Assembly (NCBI GenBank): GCA_964568425.1
Contig: CAZMPO010000009.1
Span: 4,308-68,307 of the forward strand
Source: CAKSQF01 sp964568425
GTDB lineage: Bacteria; Bacillota; Clostridia; Oscillospirales; CAG-272
Length of the DNA: 64,000 nt
Direction: 5' to 3'
The notes under the pieces are model-generated. The model was not told the origin of the DNA. It searched no databases and worked only from the letters and a program-made list of their open reading frames with translations. The translations under genes and the position numbers were made by a program. Shown here in pieces: positions 50,049-58,672 of this stretch. How positions within the stretch are numbered: the stretch's first letter is position 1; every line of letters starts with the position of its first letter.

Positions 50049-51308
50049 ATGAGAAAGTTTGAAAAGAAGGTCTGCCTTGCAACTCCGACCATGCACGGAG
50101 AAGAGCTTAAGTATATGACCGAGGCGTATGAGACCAATTGGATGAGTACGGTTGGTGCGAATATAGACGAGGTCGAGCGTATTGCTGCCGAAAAAGTGTG
50201 CATGAAATATGCCGTCGGTCTTTCATCGTGTACCGCCGCTCTTCATCTGTGCGTAAAGTCAGCCGGAGAACGTCTCTACGGCAGACCGATGATCAGCCAT
50301 GGCGCGCTTGAGGGAAAACGCGTCTTTTGCTCTGACATGACCTTTAGTGCGACTGTGAATCCCGTAGTTTATGAGGGCGGTATTCCGGTTTTCATTGATA
50401 CGGACAGAAATACTTGGAGCATGGATCCTGCCGCTCTTGAAAAGGCGTTTGAGATGTATCCCGACGTAAAGCTTGTTGTTTATGCCGAGCTATACGGATT
50501 TCCCGGCCGTGTGGATCTGATCAAAGCAATTTGCGAAAAACACGGGGCACTCCTTATCGAGGATGCCGCCGAGGCGATGGGCGCAACGCTTAACGGCAAG
50601 CAATGCGGCTCGTTCGGCGATTACAATGCCATCAGCTATAACGGCAACAAGATCATCACGGGATCTTCGGGCGGATGCCTTTTGACAAATGATATAAGCG
50701 TCGCAAACAGAGCTCGTAAGTGGTCTACCCAAGCAAGAGAGAGCGCGCCTTGGTATCAGCATGAGGAGGTTGGCTACAATTATCGCATGAGCAATGTCGT
50801 GGCAGGCGTAATACGCGGTCAGTATCCGCATCTTGATGAACATATAGCGCAGAAAAAGGCGATATACGAGTATTATCGTGAAAAACTTTCCGATCTACCT
50901 ATCTTGATGAATCCGATCACCCCGAACAGCAATCCAAACTATTGGCTGTCTGCGGCTGTTATTGATAAAGAGTATATGTGTAAACAGGTGCGTGACGACA
51001 AAAACGCACTCTTTAGAAGCGAGCATGGCAAAACATGCCCGACCGAAATTTTGGAGACACTCGCATCCTGTAATGCCGAGGGACGCCCGATATGGAAGCC
51101 CATGCATCATCAACCGATGTATCGTATGCACGATTTTGTGACTCTCGAAGGTAGCGGTCGTTGCAAGACCAACGCATATATTGCGGGTGACTCTGTTGAT
51201 GTCGGCGCGGATATCTTCGAGCGTGGATTTTGTCTGCCGAGCGATAATAAAATGACGAGAGAAGAACAGGATGGGGTTATCGAGATCATTCACAGTTGTT
51301 TCAATTAA
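50049..51308 (+). CDS. DegT/DnrJ/EryC1-family sugar aminotransferase
   Basis: 419 residues of PLP-dependent aminotransferase acting on nucleotide keto-sugars. The PLP lysine is in AISYNGNKIITGSSGG; LIEDAAEAMGATLNGKQCG carries the pyridine-binding Asp; VGLSSCTAALHL and FSATVNPVVYEGGIPVFIDTD fit the family. It resembles PglE-like enzymes making 4-amino-4,6-dideoxy sugars. It opens a run of surface-glycan genes and is 19 bases before the lipid-phosphate sugar transferase. The matching nucleotide-sugar dehydratase is not in the window. The upstream gap 49930-50048 contains only a weak hairpin around 49969-49992. Confidence 0.92.
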   Translation: MRKFEKKVCLATPTMHGEELKYMTEAYETNWMSTVGANIDEVERIAAEKVCMKYAVGLSSCTAALHLCVKSAGERLYGRPMISHGALEGKRVFCSDMTFSATVNPVVYEGGIPVFIDTDRNTWSMDPAALEKAFEMYPDVKLVVYAELYGFPGRVDLIKAICEKHGALLIEDAAEAMGATLNGKQCGSFGDYNAISYNGNKIITGSSGGCLLTNDISVANRARKWSTQARESAPWYQHEEVGYNYRMSNVVAGVIRGQYPHLDEHIAQKKAIYEYYREKLSDLPILMNPITPNSNPNYWLSAAVIDKEYMCKQVRDDKNALFRSEHGKTCPTEILETLASCNAEGRPIWKPMHHQPMYRMHDFVTLEGSGRCKTNAYIAGDSVDVGADIFERGFCLPSDNKMTREEQDGVIEIIHSCFN

Positions 51309-51327
51309 TTAAATCTTTGAGGTTTTT

Positions 51328-52026
51328 ATGTACGCAAACTTTTTCAAAAGGACGATCGATCTCATATTGTCTGCCGTCGCGCTCATTGTCCTCTCTCCGA
51401 TCCTTTTGATACTTGCCGCACTCGGAGCCGTTTTTATGAAGGGAAATCCTTTTTTTCTTCAGCCAAGACCGGGCAAAAAGGATAAGAGCGGAAAAGAGAG
51501 GATCTTCAAGCTGATCAAATTTCGCACCATGAGCAACGCAAAGGATAAAAACGGACGGCTTTTGCCCGACGATGTCAGACTTAACAAATACGGAAAATTT
51601 TTACGTTCCACCTCACTTGACGAGCTTCCCGAGCTCTTGAATATAGTAAAAGGAGATATGGCGATAGTCGGTCCGAGACCACAGCTTGTTCGAGATATGA
51701 TCTTTATGACCGACGAACAAAGAAGACGCCATGATGTTCGCCCCGGACTTACGGGTCTTGCACAGGTGAACGGTCGAAACAACATTACATGGGAACAAAA
51801 ATTTGAATACGACCTTAAATACATAGACTCGGGTGTCTCTTTTTTGTCTGACTTGAAGATCATTTGTCAGACTGTCGGCAAGGTCCTTAAGAGAAGTGAT
51901 ACCGTTCGCGATGGCACTGTGTCGGATATAGATCTTGGCGATTGGCTTATGCTCAACGGGAAGGTCGATCGTGAAGCATATGACGAAAAGCAGGAAGAGG
52001 CAAGAAAAATATTAATGTGTGAATAA
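51328..52026 (+). CDS. PglC-like polyprenyl-phosphate sugar phosphotransferase
   Basis: 232 residues of the monotopic phosphoglycosyl transferase family. A re-entrant N-terminal helix (TIDLILSAVALIVLSPILLILAAL) precedes the catalytic core with FLQPRPG, KFRTMSNAKD, the Asp-Glu dyad in STSLDELPEL and IVGPRPQLV, then GLTGLAQVNGRN. It should attach the first sugar-1-phosphate to undecaprenyl phosphate, probably the amino-sugar from the upstream aminotransferase. The C-terminal 35 residues are acidic and variable. Confidence 0.95.
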   Translation: MYANFFKRTIDLILSAVALIVLSPILLILAALGAVFMKGNPFFLQPRPGKKDKSGKERIFKLIKFRTMSNAKDKNGRLLPDDVRLNKYGKFLRSTSLDELPELLNIVKGDMAIVGPRPQLVRDMIFMTDEQRRRHDVRPGLTGLAQVNGRNNITWEQKFEYDLKYIDSGVSFLSDLKIICQTVGKVLKRSDTVRDGTVSDIDLGDWLMLNGKVDREAYDEKQEEARKILMCE

Positions 52027-52031
52027 AGGGT

Positions 52032-52481
52032 GTGTGCTTTACGAAAAAAATATTATGGCAGAAAATTAAATCATTTTTTCGAAAATGGATGAGTGCCAAA
52101 GTCATCCCGCATATGGTTTTGAACGGTTGGAGAATTTTTTTCTACCGCCTGTGCGGTTATAATATAGGCAAAAATGTTTTTATCGGAATGAGATGTTACC
52201 TTGACGATCTCGAGCCGCATCTGTTTACCGTTGAGGATGATTGCATCATCTCATACGGCGTATTTTTTGCTTGCCACGGACGAAATCAAGAGCACACGCC
52301 GATCACGATAAAAAAAGGCGCGTATATCGGCATGAGGGCAAATGTTATTTCAGGAAAGAGCGGTGTAACTATCGGCGAAAATGCCGTGATTGGTGCCTGT
52401 ACGCTCGTTAATAAAGATGTGCCCGACAACGCGACTGCCGTGGGAGTTCCTTGCAGAATAATTGAAAAATCGGAAGATTAA
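52032..52481 (+). CDS. Hexapeptide-repeat acyltransferase (WbbJ-like)
   Basis: 149 residues with left-handed beta-helix hexapeptides (IGKNVFIGMRCYLDD, ITIKKGAYIGMRANVISGKSGVTIGENAVIGACTLVNKDVPDN, AVGVPCRIIE). The likely catalytic His is in FFACHGRNQ. Probably O- or N-acetylates a glycan sugar. The GTG start at 52032 has AAAGGG very close to it, so a start at the internal ATG (52089) is possible. It begins 5 bases after the sugar transferase gene. Confidence 0.88.
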   Translation: MCFTKKILWQKIKSFFRKWMSAKVIPHMVLNGWRIFFYRLCGYNIGKNVFIGMRCYLDDLEPHLFTVEDDCIISYGVFFACHGRNQEHTPITIKKGAYIGMRANVISGKSGVTIGENAVIGACTLVNKDVPDNATAVGVPCRIIEKSED

Positions 52482-52521
52482 TAATTAACAGACATTTCCG
52501 AGAGGGAAATGGAGCGATAAT

Positions 52522-53358
52522 ATGAGAAATTGGAGATATTACAATCACGCTGCATTACCAACGACTCCTCCACATATGTCGCCCGATTTGACGCCAGTGA
52601 TCAGTGGCGATATATGGAAAATGAAGGGTTCTCCCCTCCTTGCAAGGTGGACGACCGATTTTGACTGCGGATATGAAACTAATTGGTGGTATATTATCAA
52701 TGATCGACCATTTGACATAAAAGCACTTAAAGCAAAGCGGAGATACGAGATAAATAAAGGTATCAAGAATTTCGATGTCAAGCCGATCGAACCTGAAAAA
52801 TATGCCGAAGAATTGTGTGATGTGCAAATTGCGGCATATTCGGGATATCCCGAAAAGTATCGTCCGACGGTCGACAGACGAGCGTTTGTGTCATTTGTTA
52901 AAAGTCTCAAGAATTGGAGCGGTCTTGTATGTGTAGGCGCGTTCAGTCGTGAGACCGCAAAGCTTTGCGGATATGCACTTCTTTCAAAGGAAAGCGTGAA
53001 TTATGTTTATTTCAAGTTTATGCGGACAGATCCCAAATGGGAAAAGTTCGGGGTAAACGCCGCATTGGTTGATGGGGTTCTCAGAGAGTTTGACTCTTTT
53101 TTGGCAAACGGTGGCTATATTTGCGATGGCGCAAGAAGCATCAATCACGAAACGGCTTTTCAAGATTATCTTGAAAAATACTTCGAGTTTAGAAAAGCCT
53201 ATTGTAAGCTGCATGTAATATATAATCCCAAACTGAAATGGGTGATTCGTTTGTTGTTTCCCATCCGAGGACTTCTCTCTAAATTAGATAGAATAGGTGT
53301 GATACATTCTATTAATTCGGTCCTGAAGATGGAAGATATTTGTCGCAACAGGAAATGA
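52522..53358 (+). CDS. GNAT/FemAB-like protein of the glycan cluster
   Basis: 278 residues without a family I can name securely. The central part (KRRYEINKGIKNFDVKPI..., LCGYALLSKESVNYVYFKFMRTDPKW..., GGYICDGARSINHETAFQDYLEKYFEFRKAY) has the look of FemAB or GNAT-fold proteins that use an aminoacyl or acyl donor. There are no membrane helices apart from a hydrophobic stretch near 240. GAGAGGG lies upstream. It stands between the acyltransferase and a gene remnant in the surface-glycan row. Confidence 0.6.
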   Translation: MRNWRYYNHAALPTTPPHMSPDLTPVISGDIWKMKGSPLLARWTTDFDCGYETNWWYIINDRPFDIKALKAKRRYEINKGIKNFDVKPIEPEKYAEELCDVQIAAYSGYPEKYRPTVDRRAFVSFVKSLKNWSGLVCVGAFSRETAKLCGYALLSKESVNYVYFKFMRTDPKWEKFGVNAALVDGVLREFDSFLANGGYICDGARSINHETAFQDYLEKYFEFRKAYCKLHVIYNPKLKWVIRLLFPIRGLLSKLDRIGVIHSINSVLKMEDICRNRK

Positions 53359-53522
53359 GTATTGCTGTCAGCTTAATAACGAATTAGTCCACACCTCTTA
53401 TGTGATCCTCAAGTGTTATGAGTTTCCGTTCATGAGCAAGTGGGATTACGAGATAGACCCCCTGCATTACGCGCCCGAAATCCGGAAGAAAAGGGTATTA
53501 TCCTCAAGTGTTGAATTATTAT
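53359..53522 (+). pseudogene. Short coding remnant in the glycan cluster
   Basis: Between the FemAB-like gene and the GT2 gene the frame reading VILKCYEFPFMSKWDYEIDPLHYAPEIRKKRV (in pieces under the limit: KCYEFPFMSKWDYEIDPL, then HYAPEIRKKRV) is open for about 50 codons to a TAA near 53520. It has no start codon or ribosome site. Its composition is protein-like, suggesting the tail of a lost glycan gene. A 13-base direct repeat, ATCCTCAAGTGTT, occurs at 53405-53417 and 53500-53512. Identity unknown. Confidence 0.35.
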
Positions 53523-53567
53523 AAATTGGAGTAATTACAAGAAATATCTTTATATAAGGATGTATTT

Positions 53568-54326
53568 ATGAGTGGACTGGTTTCAATAATAATGCCTTCG
53601 TATAACACAGGGCGATTTATAAGCGAAACAATAGAATCGGTGCTTGATCAGACATATCCTAATTGGGAACTTATCATCGTTGATGACTGTTCGACCGATA
53701 ATACCGACGAGGTAGTTGGCAGATATCTTGCCGACAAGCGGATCCGTTACATAAAAAATGATGTTAACAGCGGTGCCGCTGTTTCCAGAAATCGCGCCTT
53801 GCGAGAGGCAAAGGGAAGATGGATCGCCTTTCTTGACAGCGACGATCTTTGGATGGCAGAAAAGCTTGAAAAGCAGCTAAACTTTATGATCGATACCGGC
53901 TGTCATTTTTCTTATACAAAATATATCGAGATAGACGAGACATCGACACCTAACGGTAAAAGTGTGTCCGGACCGAAGCGCATTACCAAGCACGGGATGT
54001 ACAATTATTGTTGGATGGGCTGTCTGACCGTTATGTATGACACAGAGACAGTCGGACTTGTACAGATCGAAGATATTAAGAAGAATAACGACTATGCCAT
54101 GTGGTTGAAGGCCTGTCAAAAGGCAGATTGTTATTTGTTCGATGAAACTCTTGCGAAATACAGAAAACGCAGTGGCTCGATCAGCAGTCACGGATACACT
54201 AAGCTTATCAGATGGCATTATAAACTTTATCGCGAGGCTGAAAAGAGAAATGCTGTCGCGGCGACTGTCTTGACTCTCCGCAATCTGTTTTGGGGAGTTT
54301 GGAAAAAAATAAGGTATGTTAAATGA
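53568..54326 (+). CDS. Family 2 glycosyltransferase
   Basis: 252 residues of GT-A fold. IIMPSYNTGRFISETIESVLDQTYPNWELIIVDDCSTDNT (in the N-terminal 50), AAVSRNRALREAKGRWIAFLDSDDLW with the metal-binding DSD, and a downstream KNNDYAMWLKACQKAD segment with a probable base Asp. It lacks membrane helices, so acts on lipid-linked acceptors in the cytoplasm. It overlaps the following GNAT gene by 4 bases. Confidence 0.93.
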   Translation: MSGLVSIIMPSYNTGRFISETIESVLDQTYPNWELIIVDDCSTDNTDEVVGRYLADKRIRYIKNDVNSGAAVSRNRALREAKGRWIAFLDSDDLWMAEKLEKQLNFMIDTGCHFSYTKYIEIDETSTPNGKSVSGPKRITKHGMYNYCWMGCLTVMYDTETVGLVQIEDIKKNNDYAMWLKACQKADCYLFDETLAKYRKRSGSISSHGYTKLIRWHYKLYREAEKRNAVAATVLTLRNLFWGVWKKIRYVK

Positions 54327-54877
54327 ACGCCGAGATAGACATTAGTTCTGAGTTAATAAAAACCGATCGTTTGACGCTTCGTCCTTGGCTGGAGTCCGAT
54401 CTGCAAGATTTTTATGAATATGCCCATGTCGACCGTGTCGGACAAATGGCAGGTTGGATGCCGCATAAATCTATAGATGAGTCAAAACGAATACTTGACC
54501 ATTTTATCAGCGGCAAAAAGACATTTGCTTTGGAATATGAGGGGAAGGTTATAGGCTCGATAGGCATTGAAGAGTACAGCGAAAAAGACTATCCCGAGCT
54601 TGCCGAGCTTTGCGGTCGTGAGATCGGTTATGTTCTCTCCAAAGAGTATTGGGGACGCGCACTCATGCCCGAGGCAGTGCGAGCGGTCATTGAATATCTT
54701 TTTAAGACGGTAAAGCTCGATTTTATTTTGGTCGGACATTTCGACTTTAATAAACAGTCAGCCCGCGTGATCGAAAAATGCGGCTTTCATTACATTAAGA
54801 CCAGACCGTATGAGACACGGTACGGCAAGATCGAAATGTCTGAGGAGAGCATTTTGTACAGAAACGAATATTTGTAA
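54323..54877 (+). CDS. RimJ/RimL-type GNAT acetyltransferase
   Basis: 184 residues with the GNAT acetyl-CoA site: IKTDRLTLRPWLESDLQDF at the N-terminus, IGSIGIEEYSE, and the P-loop-like EIGYVLSKEYWGRALMPEAV with FDFNKQSARVIEKCGF. Overlap with the glycosyltransferase gene suggests a shared job, possibly sugar N-acetylation, though protein or antibiotic acetylation is equally possible. Confidence 0.9.
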   Translation: MNAEIDISSELIKTDRLTLRPWLESDLQDFYEYAHVDRVGQMAGWMPHKSIDESKRILDHFISGKKTFALEYEGKVIGSIGIEEYSEKDYPELAELCGREIGYVLSKEYWGRALMPEAVRAVIEYLFKTVKLDFILVGHFDFNKQSARVIEKCGFHYIKTRPYETRYGKIEMSEESILYRNEYL

Positions 54878-54882
54878 AAAGT

Positions 54883-54922
54883 AAAACTACCGGCAGATCA
54901 GTTTGTCGGTAGTTTTGTTTAT
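54883..54922. terminator. Bidirectional terminator between glycan cluster and phoR
   Basis: AAAACTACCGGCA pairs with TGTCGGTAGTTTT (one G-U), with T-rich sequence following on the plus strand and A-rich before it. Confidence 0.8.
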
Positions 54923-54931
54923 ATCTTCATA

Positions 54932-56578
54932 TTATTGCGTGGGAAACTTGACGCCGATCGATGTTCCTTTGCCGACCTCGCTTTTTATTGATATCGTTGC
55001 ATTCATATATGCCGCCGCATGTTTTACTATCGACAGCCCAAGTCCCGTTCCGCCGCTCTGCTTTGAGTGACTTTTATCGACCCTGTAGAATCGCTCGAAC
55101 ACGTGATCAAGATGCTCCGGAGGTATGCCGATGCCTGTGTCGGATACTGTTAATGTACCGTTGCCTGTAACCAGGATATCGACCGATCCGCCGCGGACAT
55201 TGTATTTTATCGCGTTTTCAATGAGATTTGAGGCAATCTCGTTTACCAAACGAGGAACACCGCTGACAACACAGGGCTCTTTATAAAGTGTCAATTTAAC
55301 ATCATAATCAGCGGCTTTTTGAGAAAGCTCGGATACGACATCAGCAGTTATCGATGAGACATCCACCGATTCGAGCGGAAAATCAATACCCTCATCAAGC
55401 CGTGAAAGACCGATTATGTCTTCGATAAGCGTTAAAAGCCTTACCGCTTCATCATGAATGTGCCCCACGAACCTCGGTATGTCATCAGTCTTGACCATGC
55501 CGCTTTGAATGATCTCTGAACTGCCGATTATAGCCGTGAGCGGGGTTTTTAACTCATGCGAAACATTTGCCGTAAATTCGCGCCGTCCGCGCTCCGCGTT
55601 TAGTTTTTCGGTCACATCAAGTATAAGTATTGCTGTTCCGACCGTTTTGCCGTCGCAATCGATGCGACTTATATCAAATTGATAGTTTTTGCCCCGACGG
55701 TCAAGTGTTATCTCTGAGTGTCCGTCCTCGTCCGATCTTTTCAGTGCCTCGCTTACCTCCGAGGTTCGTTCGACATATGAAAGATCTTTGCCGAGTGCAT
55801 CACGATCGGCGGCAAACAGTGCCATTGCCGATCTGTTGATGCTTATGATCTTTTTTTGAGCGTCAAGAAGTATCATTCCTTCGTTCATCCCCGAAGTTAT
55901 CCTGTCAAATTCCTCAGTCTTCTGCTTTAAGAGACTGTATTGCTTGTCGATCTCCTTGTGTTGAGAATTGATCCTCGTCAAAAGCGGTGCGAGCTCATCA
56001 TAAGTTTTGTTTTCGAGCGGATGGTCAAGATCGAGCTTGTTGAGCGGCTCTATAATTCGCGATGCAAGATGGTGCGCCAAAAACGCCGCAAGTATCAACA
56101 CCGCGACCAAAACAAAGCATATAGGTTGAAGCATACCGAGCGTCAGCATTCCGATTCCCGCACTGCTTACCGAAATTCTCAGAACAGAGCCGTCCGAGAG
56201 ACGCTTTGCACAGTAGATCGTCTTTTCGAGCAGTGTTTTCGAATAACGTTCGCTGATGCCTTCGCCGCTTTCAAGAGCCATTTTGACCTCTTCGCGCTCG
56301 GCGTGATTTTCCATCTTGTTTTCATCTGCCTCTGCATCGTAGATAACAGAGCCGTCTGCGGCGATCCACGTCAGTCGGTTACCGCCCTCCGGAATGGAAG
56401 TGAGATAACTCTCTCCCACCTCTTCAACGCCGACTGCCGCAAAAGACAGCTCGTCACGAAGTTGCTCGACCTGTATATCACCGAAATAATCGTACAGAAA
56501 TCCGATGATTGTCGCCGCACATGCTATAAGAACGACAATGGTTGCCGCCATTATTGAACGAAATATCTTTGCTGTCAT
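54932..56578 (-). CDS. phoR: PhoR-type sensor histidine kinase
   Basis: 548 residues: two membrane helices (about 7-30 and 150-170) bracketing an extracytoplasmic sensor, a HAMP-like linker, a PAS domain (about 225-320) and the kinase core. HisKA has FTANVSHELKTPLTAIIG with the phospho-His; HATPase_c has the N box (EIASNLIENAIKYN), G1 (VSDTGIGIP) and G2 (GGTGLGLSI). It overlaps phoB by 4 bases and is last in the pst-pho operon, fixing its role in phosphate signalling. Confidence 0.92.
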   Translation of the reverse strand: MTAKIFRSIMAATIVVLIACAATIIGFLYDYFGDIQVEQLRDELSFAAVGVEEVGESYLTSIPEGGNRLTWIAADGSVIYDAEADENKMENHAEREEVKMALESGEGISERYSKTLLEKTIYCAKRLSDGSVLRISVSSAGIGMLTLGMLQPICFVLVAVLILAAFLAHHLASRIIEPLNKLDLDHPLENKTYDELAPLLTRINSQHKEIDKQYSLLKQKTEEFDRITSGMNEGMILLDAQKKIISINRSAMALFAADRDALGKDLSYVERTSEVSEALKRSDEDGHSEITLDRRGKNYQFDISRIDCDGKTVGTAILILDVTEKLNAERGRREFTANVSHELKTPLTAIIGSSEIIQSGMVKTDDIPRFVGHIHDEAVRLLTLIEDIIGLSRLDEGIDFPLESVDVSSITADVVSELSQKAADYDVKLTLYKEPCVVSGVPRLVNEIASNLIENAIKYNVRGGSVDILVTGNGTLTVSDTGIGIPPEHLDHVFERFYRVDKSHSKQSGGTGLGLSIVKHAAAYMNATISIKSEVGKGTSIGVKFPTQ

Positions 56579-57249
56579 TGCACACTCTCCAATCGGTAGC
56601 CGACATTTCTCACCGTTGTTATATAATTGCCGTATTCGCCGAGCTTTTGACGAAGCGTGCGGATGTGCATGTCAAGAGTGCGCGTTTCGCCGAAATAATC
56701 CTCACCCCACACATGGGCAAAAAGCTGTTCGCGTGTGAACGCTATGCCCGGATGCGAGAGAAAAAGCTTCAAAAGCTCAAACTCTTTGTATGTCAGCTCT
56801 ATTCGCTGTCCCTTAATGGTCACAGTACGCTCTTTTGCGTTAAGCGTAAGATCGGATATGGAAAGTATGTCCTGAACCTCACGATGTCCGCAACGACGAA
56901 GGACGGCTTTGATCCTCGATATAAGCTCCATTACTCCAAATGGCTTGACGACATAGTCATCGGCTCCGAGGTCGAGACTCTTTATCTTGTCACATTCATC
57001 GCCTTTTGCCGTAGCCATTATAATCGGCAGATCCGACAGCCTCGCATCTTTACGGATCATGCCGAGAAGTTCGACGCCGTCTTTGCCCGGAAGCATGACA
57101 TCGAGCACGACAAGCTCGGGACGCTCCTTTTGCAGGGCATCCCAAAAAGTGTCTCCGTCAGAAAATCCGCGGGCTTTGAATCCCGTCGATTCGAGTGCGT
57201 ATATCTCAATTTCGCGTATGGCGTTATCATCCTCGACACACCAGATCAT
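56575..57249 (-). CDS. phoB: PhoB/PhoP-type response regulator
   Basis: 224 residues: receiver domain (about 1-118; VLDVMLPGKDG with the phosphorylated Asp, ATAKGDE, KPFG) and winged helix DNA-binding domain (about 130-220; LTYKEFELLKLFLSHPG, ITTVRNVGYRLE). Partner of the downstream kinase. Likely binds the repeated TTGTAAAAT sites ahead of pstS. Overlaps phoU and phoR by 4 bases each. Confidence 0.94.
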   Translation of the reverse strand: MIWCVEDDNAIREIEIYALESTGFKARGFSDGDTFWDALQKERPELVVLDVMLPGKDGVELLGMIRKDARLSDLPIIMATAKGDECDKIKSLDLGADDYVVKPFGVMELISRIKAVLRRCGHREVQDILSISDLTLNAKERTVTIKGQRIELTYKEFELLKLFLSHPGIAFTREQLFAHVWGEDYFGETRTLDMHIRTLRQKLGEYGNYITTVRNVGYRLESVQ

Positions 57250-57908
57250 TGACCTTCCTCCTCACTTTTGTGAATGCCTGTTACGGCATAAATTACCCAT
57301 TCCGCAAGATTTGATGCGTGATCACCGATCCGCTCAAAATATTTCGCTATCATGAGAAGGTCGAGTGCGTATTCGCCATCCGACGGATCAGCCGCGATCA
57401 ACTCAATAAGACTGCTCTTGACCGATTTGAATGCATCATCGACAATATCGTCGTATTTTATGACAGATTCCGCAAGGGCCGTGTCGCTTCTTACATAAGC
57501 ATCGATGCTGTCGGTCAGCATTTTTATTGCCGCTGCCGCCATTTCTCGCAGGTGAACATGAGTTGATGCAGTACGACCGTTTAAGAAGGTGACGATCTCG
57601 GCAATATCCTCCGCCTGATCGCCTATTCGCTCCATGTCGGTGATCATCTTAAGCGCCGCCGATATTTTGCGAAGATCGCCTGCAACCGGCTGCTGTTGAA
57701 GGATAAGCCTCATGCAGAGATTTTCAATGTCCCGCTCCTTTTGATCGATCTCCTTGCCTCGCGGCGCAACCTTTGCCGCAAGCTTCATATCGCCCTCGCT
57801 AAGTGCCTTGGATGCAAGCGCGATAACCTCCTCGCAAAGCGCGCCCATCTCTATCATTTCGTGATAGAGGACGCCGAGCTGTCCGTCAAGCCGACTTCTT
57901 GCTGTCAT
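57246..57908 (-). CDS. phoU: PhoU phosphate-signalling protein
   Basis: 220 residues, all-helical with two PhoU repeats. Metal-binding acidic motifs are EKERD-like KERDIENLC, and ERIGDQAEDIAEI and ERIGDHASNLAEWV. It restrains PhoR and the Pst transporter in high phosphate. It starts one base inside the pstB stop (TAATG). Confidence 0.95.
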   Translation of the reverse strand: MTARSRLDGQLGVLYHEMIEMGALCEEVIALASKALSEGDMKLAAKVAPRGKEIDQKERDIENLCMRLILQQQPVAGDLRKISAALKMITDMERIGDQAEDIAEIVTFLNGRTASTHVHLREMAAAAIKMLTDSIDAYVRSDTALAESVIKYDDIVDDAFKSVKSSLIELIAADPSDGEYALDLLMIAKYFERIGDHASNLAEWVIYAVTGIHKSEEEGQ

Positions 57909-58672
57909 TATCCGAACCTCCCCGTAATGTAATCCTCTGTTCTTTTGTCTGTCGGACGGGTGAACAGATCTTCGGTTTTTCCGTATTCGATAAGCTCTCC
58001 GAGCAGAAAGAACGCAGTTCTGTCCGAAATCCGCAGAGCTTGTTGCATGTTGTGCGTGACTATCACGATCGTGTACTTTTCTTTCAGACTGATCGCAAGC
58101 TCCTCGATCTTTGATGTAGATATCGGGTCAAGCGCGGACGTCGGCTCGTCCATGAGCAGAACATTCGGCTCAACCGCAAGCGCGCGTGCAACGCAAAGTC
58201 GTTGCTGCTGACCACCGGACATGCCGAGCGCACTCTTTTTCAGTCGGTCCTTCGTTTCATCCCAAATCGCGGCGGCACGCAGGGAATTTTCGACTATCTC
58301 GTCAAGTTTTGCCTTTGATTTGATGCCGTGCGTCCGCGGACCGTAAGCAATGTTGTCGTAAATGCTCATGGGGAAGGGGTTGGGCTTCTGAAACACCATT
58401 CCTACCTGTCTGCGAAGCTCATTGACATTAACGCCCGATCCCCAAATATCCTCGCCGTTATATGTTACCTTGCCGGTAGTTCTGACCTCGGGTATCAGGT
58501 CGTTCATTCGATTTAGCGTTTTCAAAAATGTTGATTTTCCGCATCCCGACGGACCGATAAGTGCGGTGATGCTTTTCTCCTCGATCGCCATATTCACGCT
58601 TTTTAGCGCGAGCGTGTTTCCGTACCACAAACAGAGATTGGTAGCGGTAATTATGTCGTTTTTGGTGCTCAT
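57908..58672 (-). CDS. pstB: Phosphate ABC transporter ATPase
   Basis: 254 residues. Walker A is GPSGCGKSTFLK, with the PstB hallmarks TLNRMNDL, RRQVGMVFQKPNPFPMSIYDNI and a signature LGMSGGQQQRLCVARAL before Walker B LLMDEPTSAL. It energises phosphate import by PstCA. It overlaps pstA by 4 bases. Confidence 0.97.
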   Translation of the reverse strand: MSTKNDIITATNLCLWYGNTLALKSVNMAIEEKSITALIGPSGCGKSTFLKTLNRMNDLIPEVRTTGKVTYNGEDIWGSGVNVNELRRQVGMVFQKPNPFPMSIYDNIAYGPRTHGIKSKAKLDEIVENSLRAAAIWDETKDRLKKSALGMSGGQQQRLCVARALAVEPNVLLMDEPTSALDPISTSKIEELAISLKEKYTIVIVTHNMQQALRISDRTAFFLLGELIEYGKTEDLFTRPTDKRTEDYITGRFG

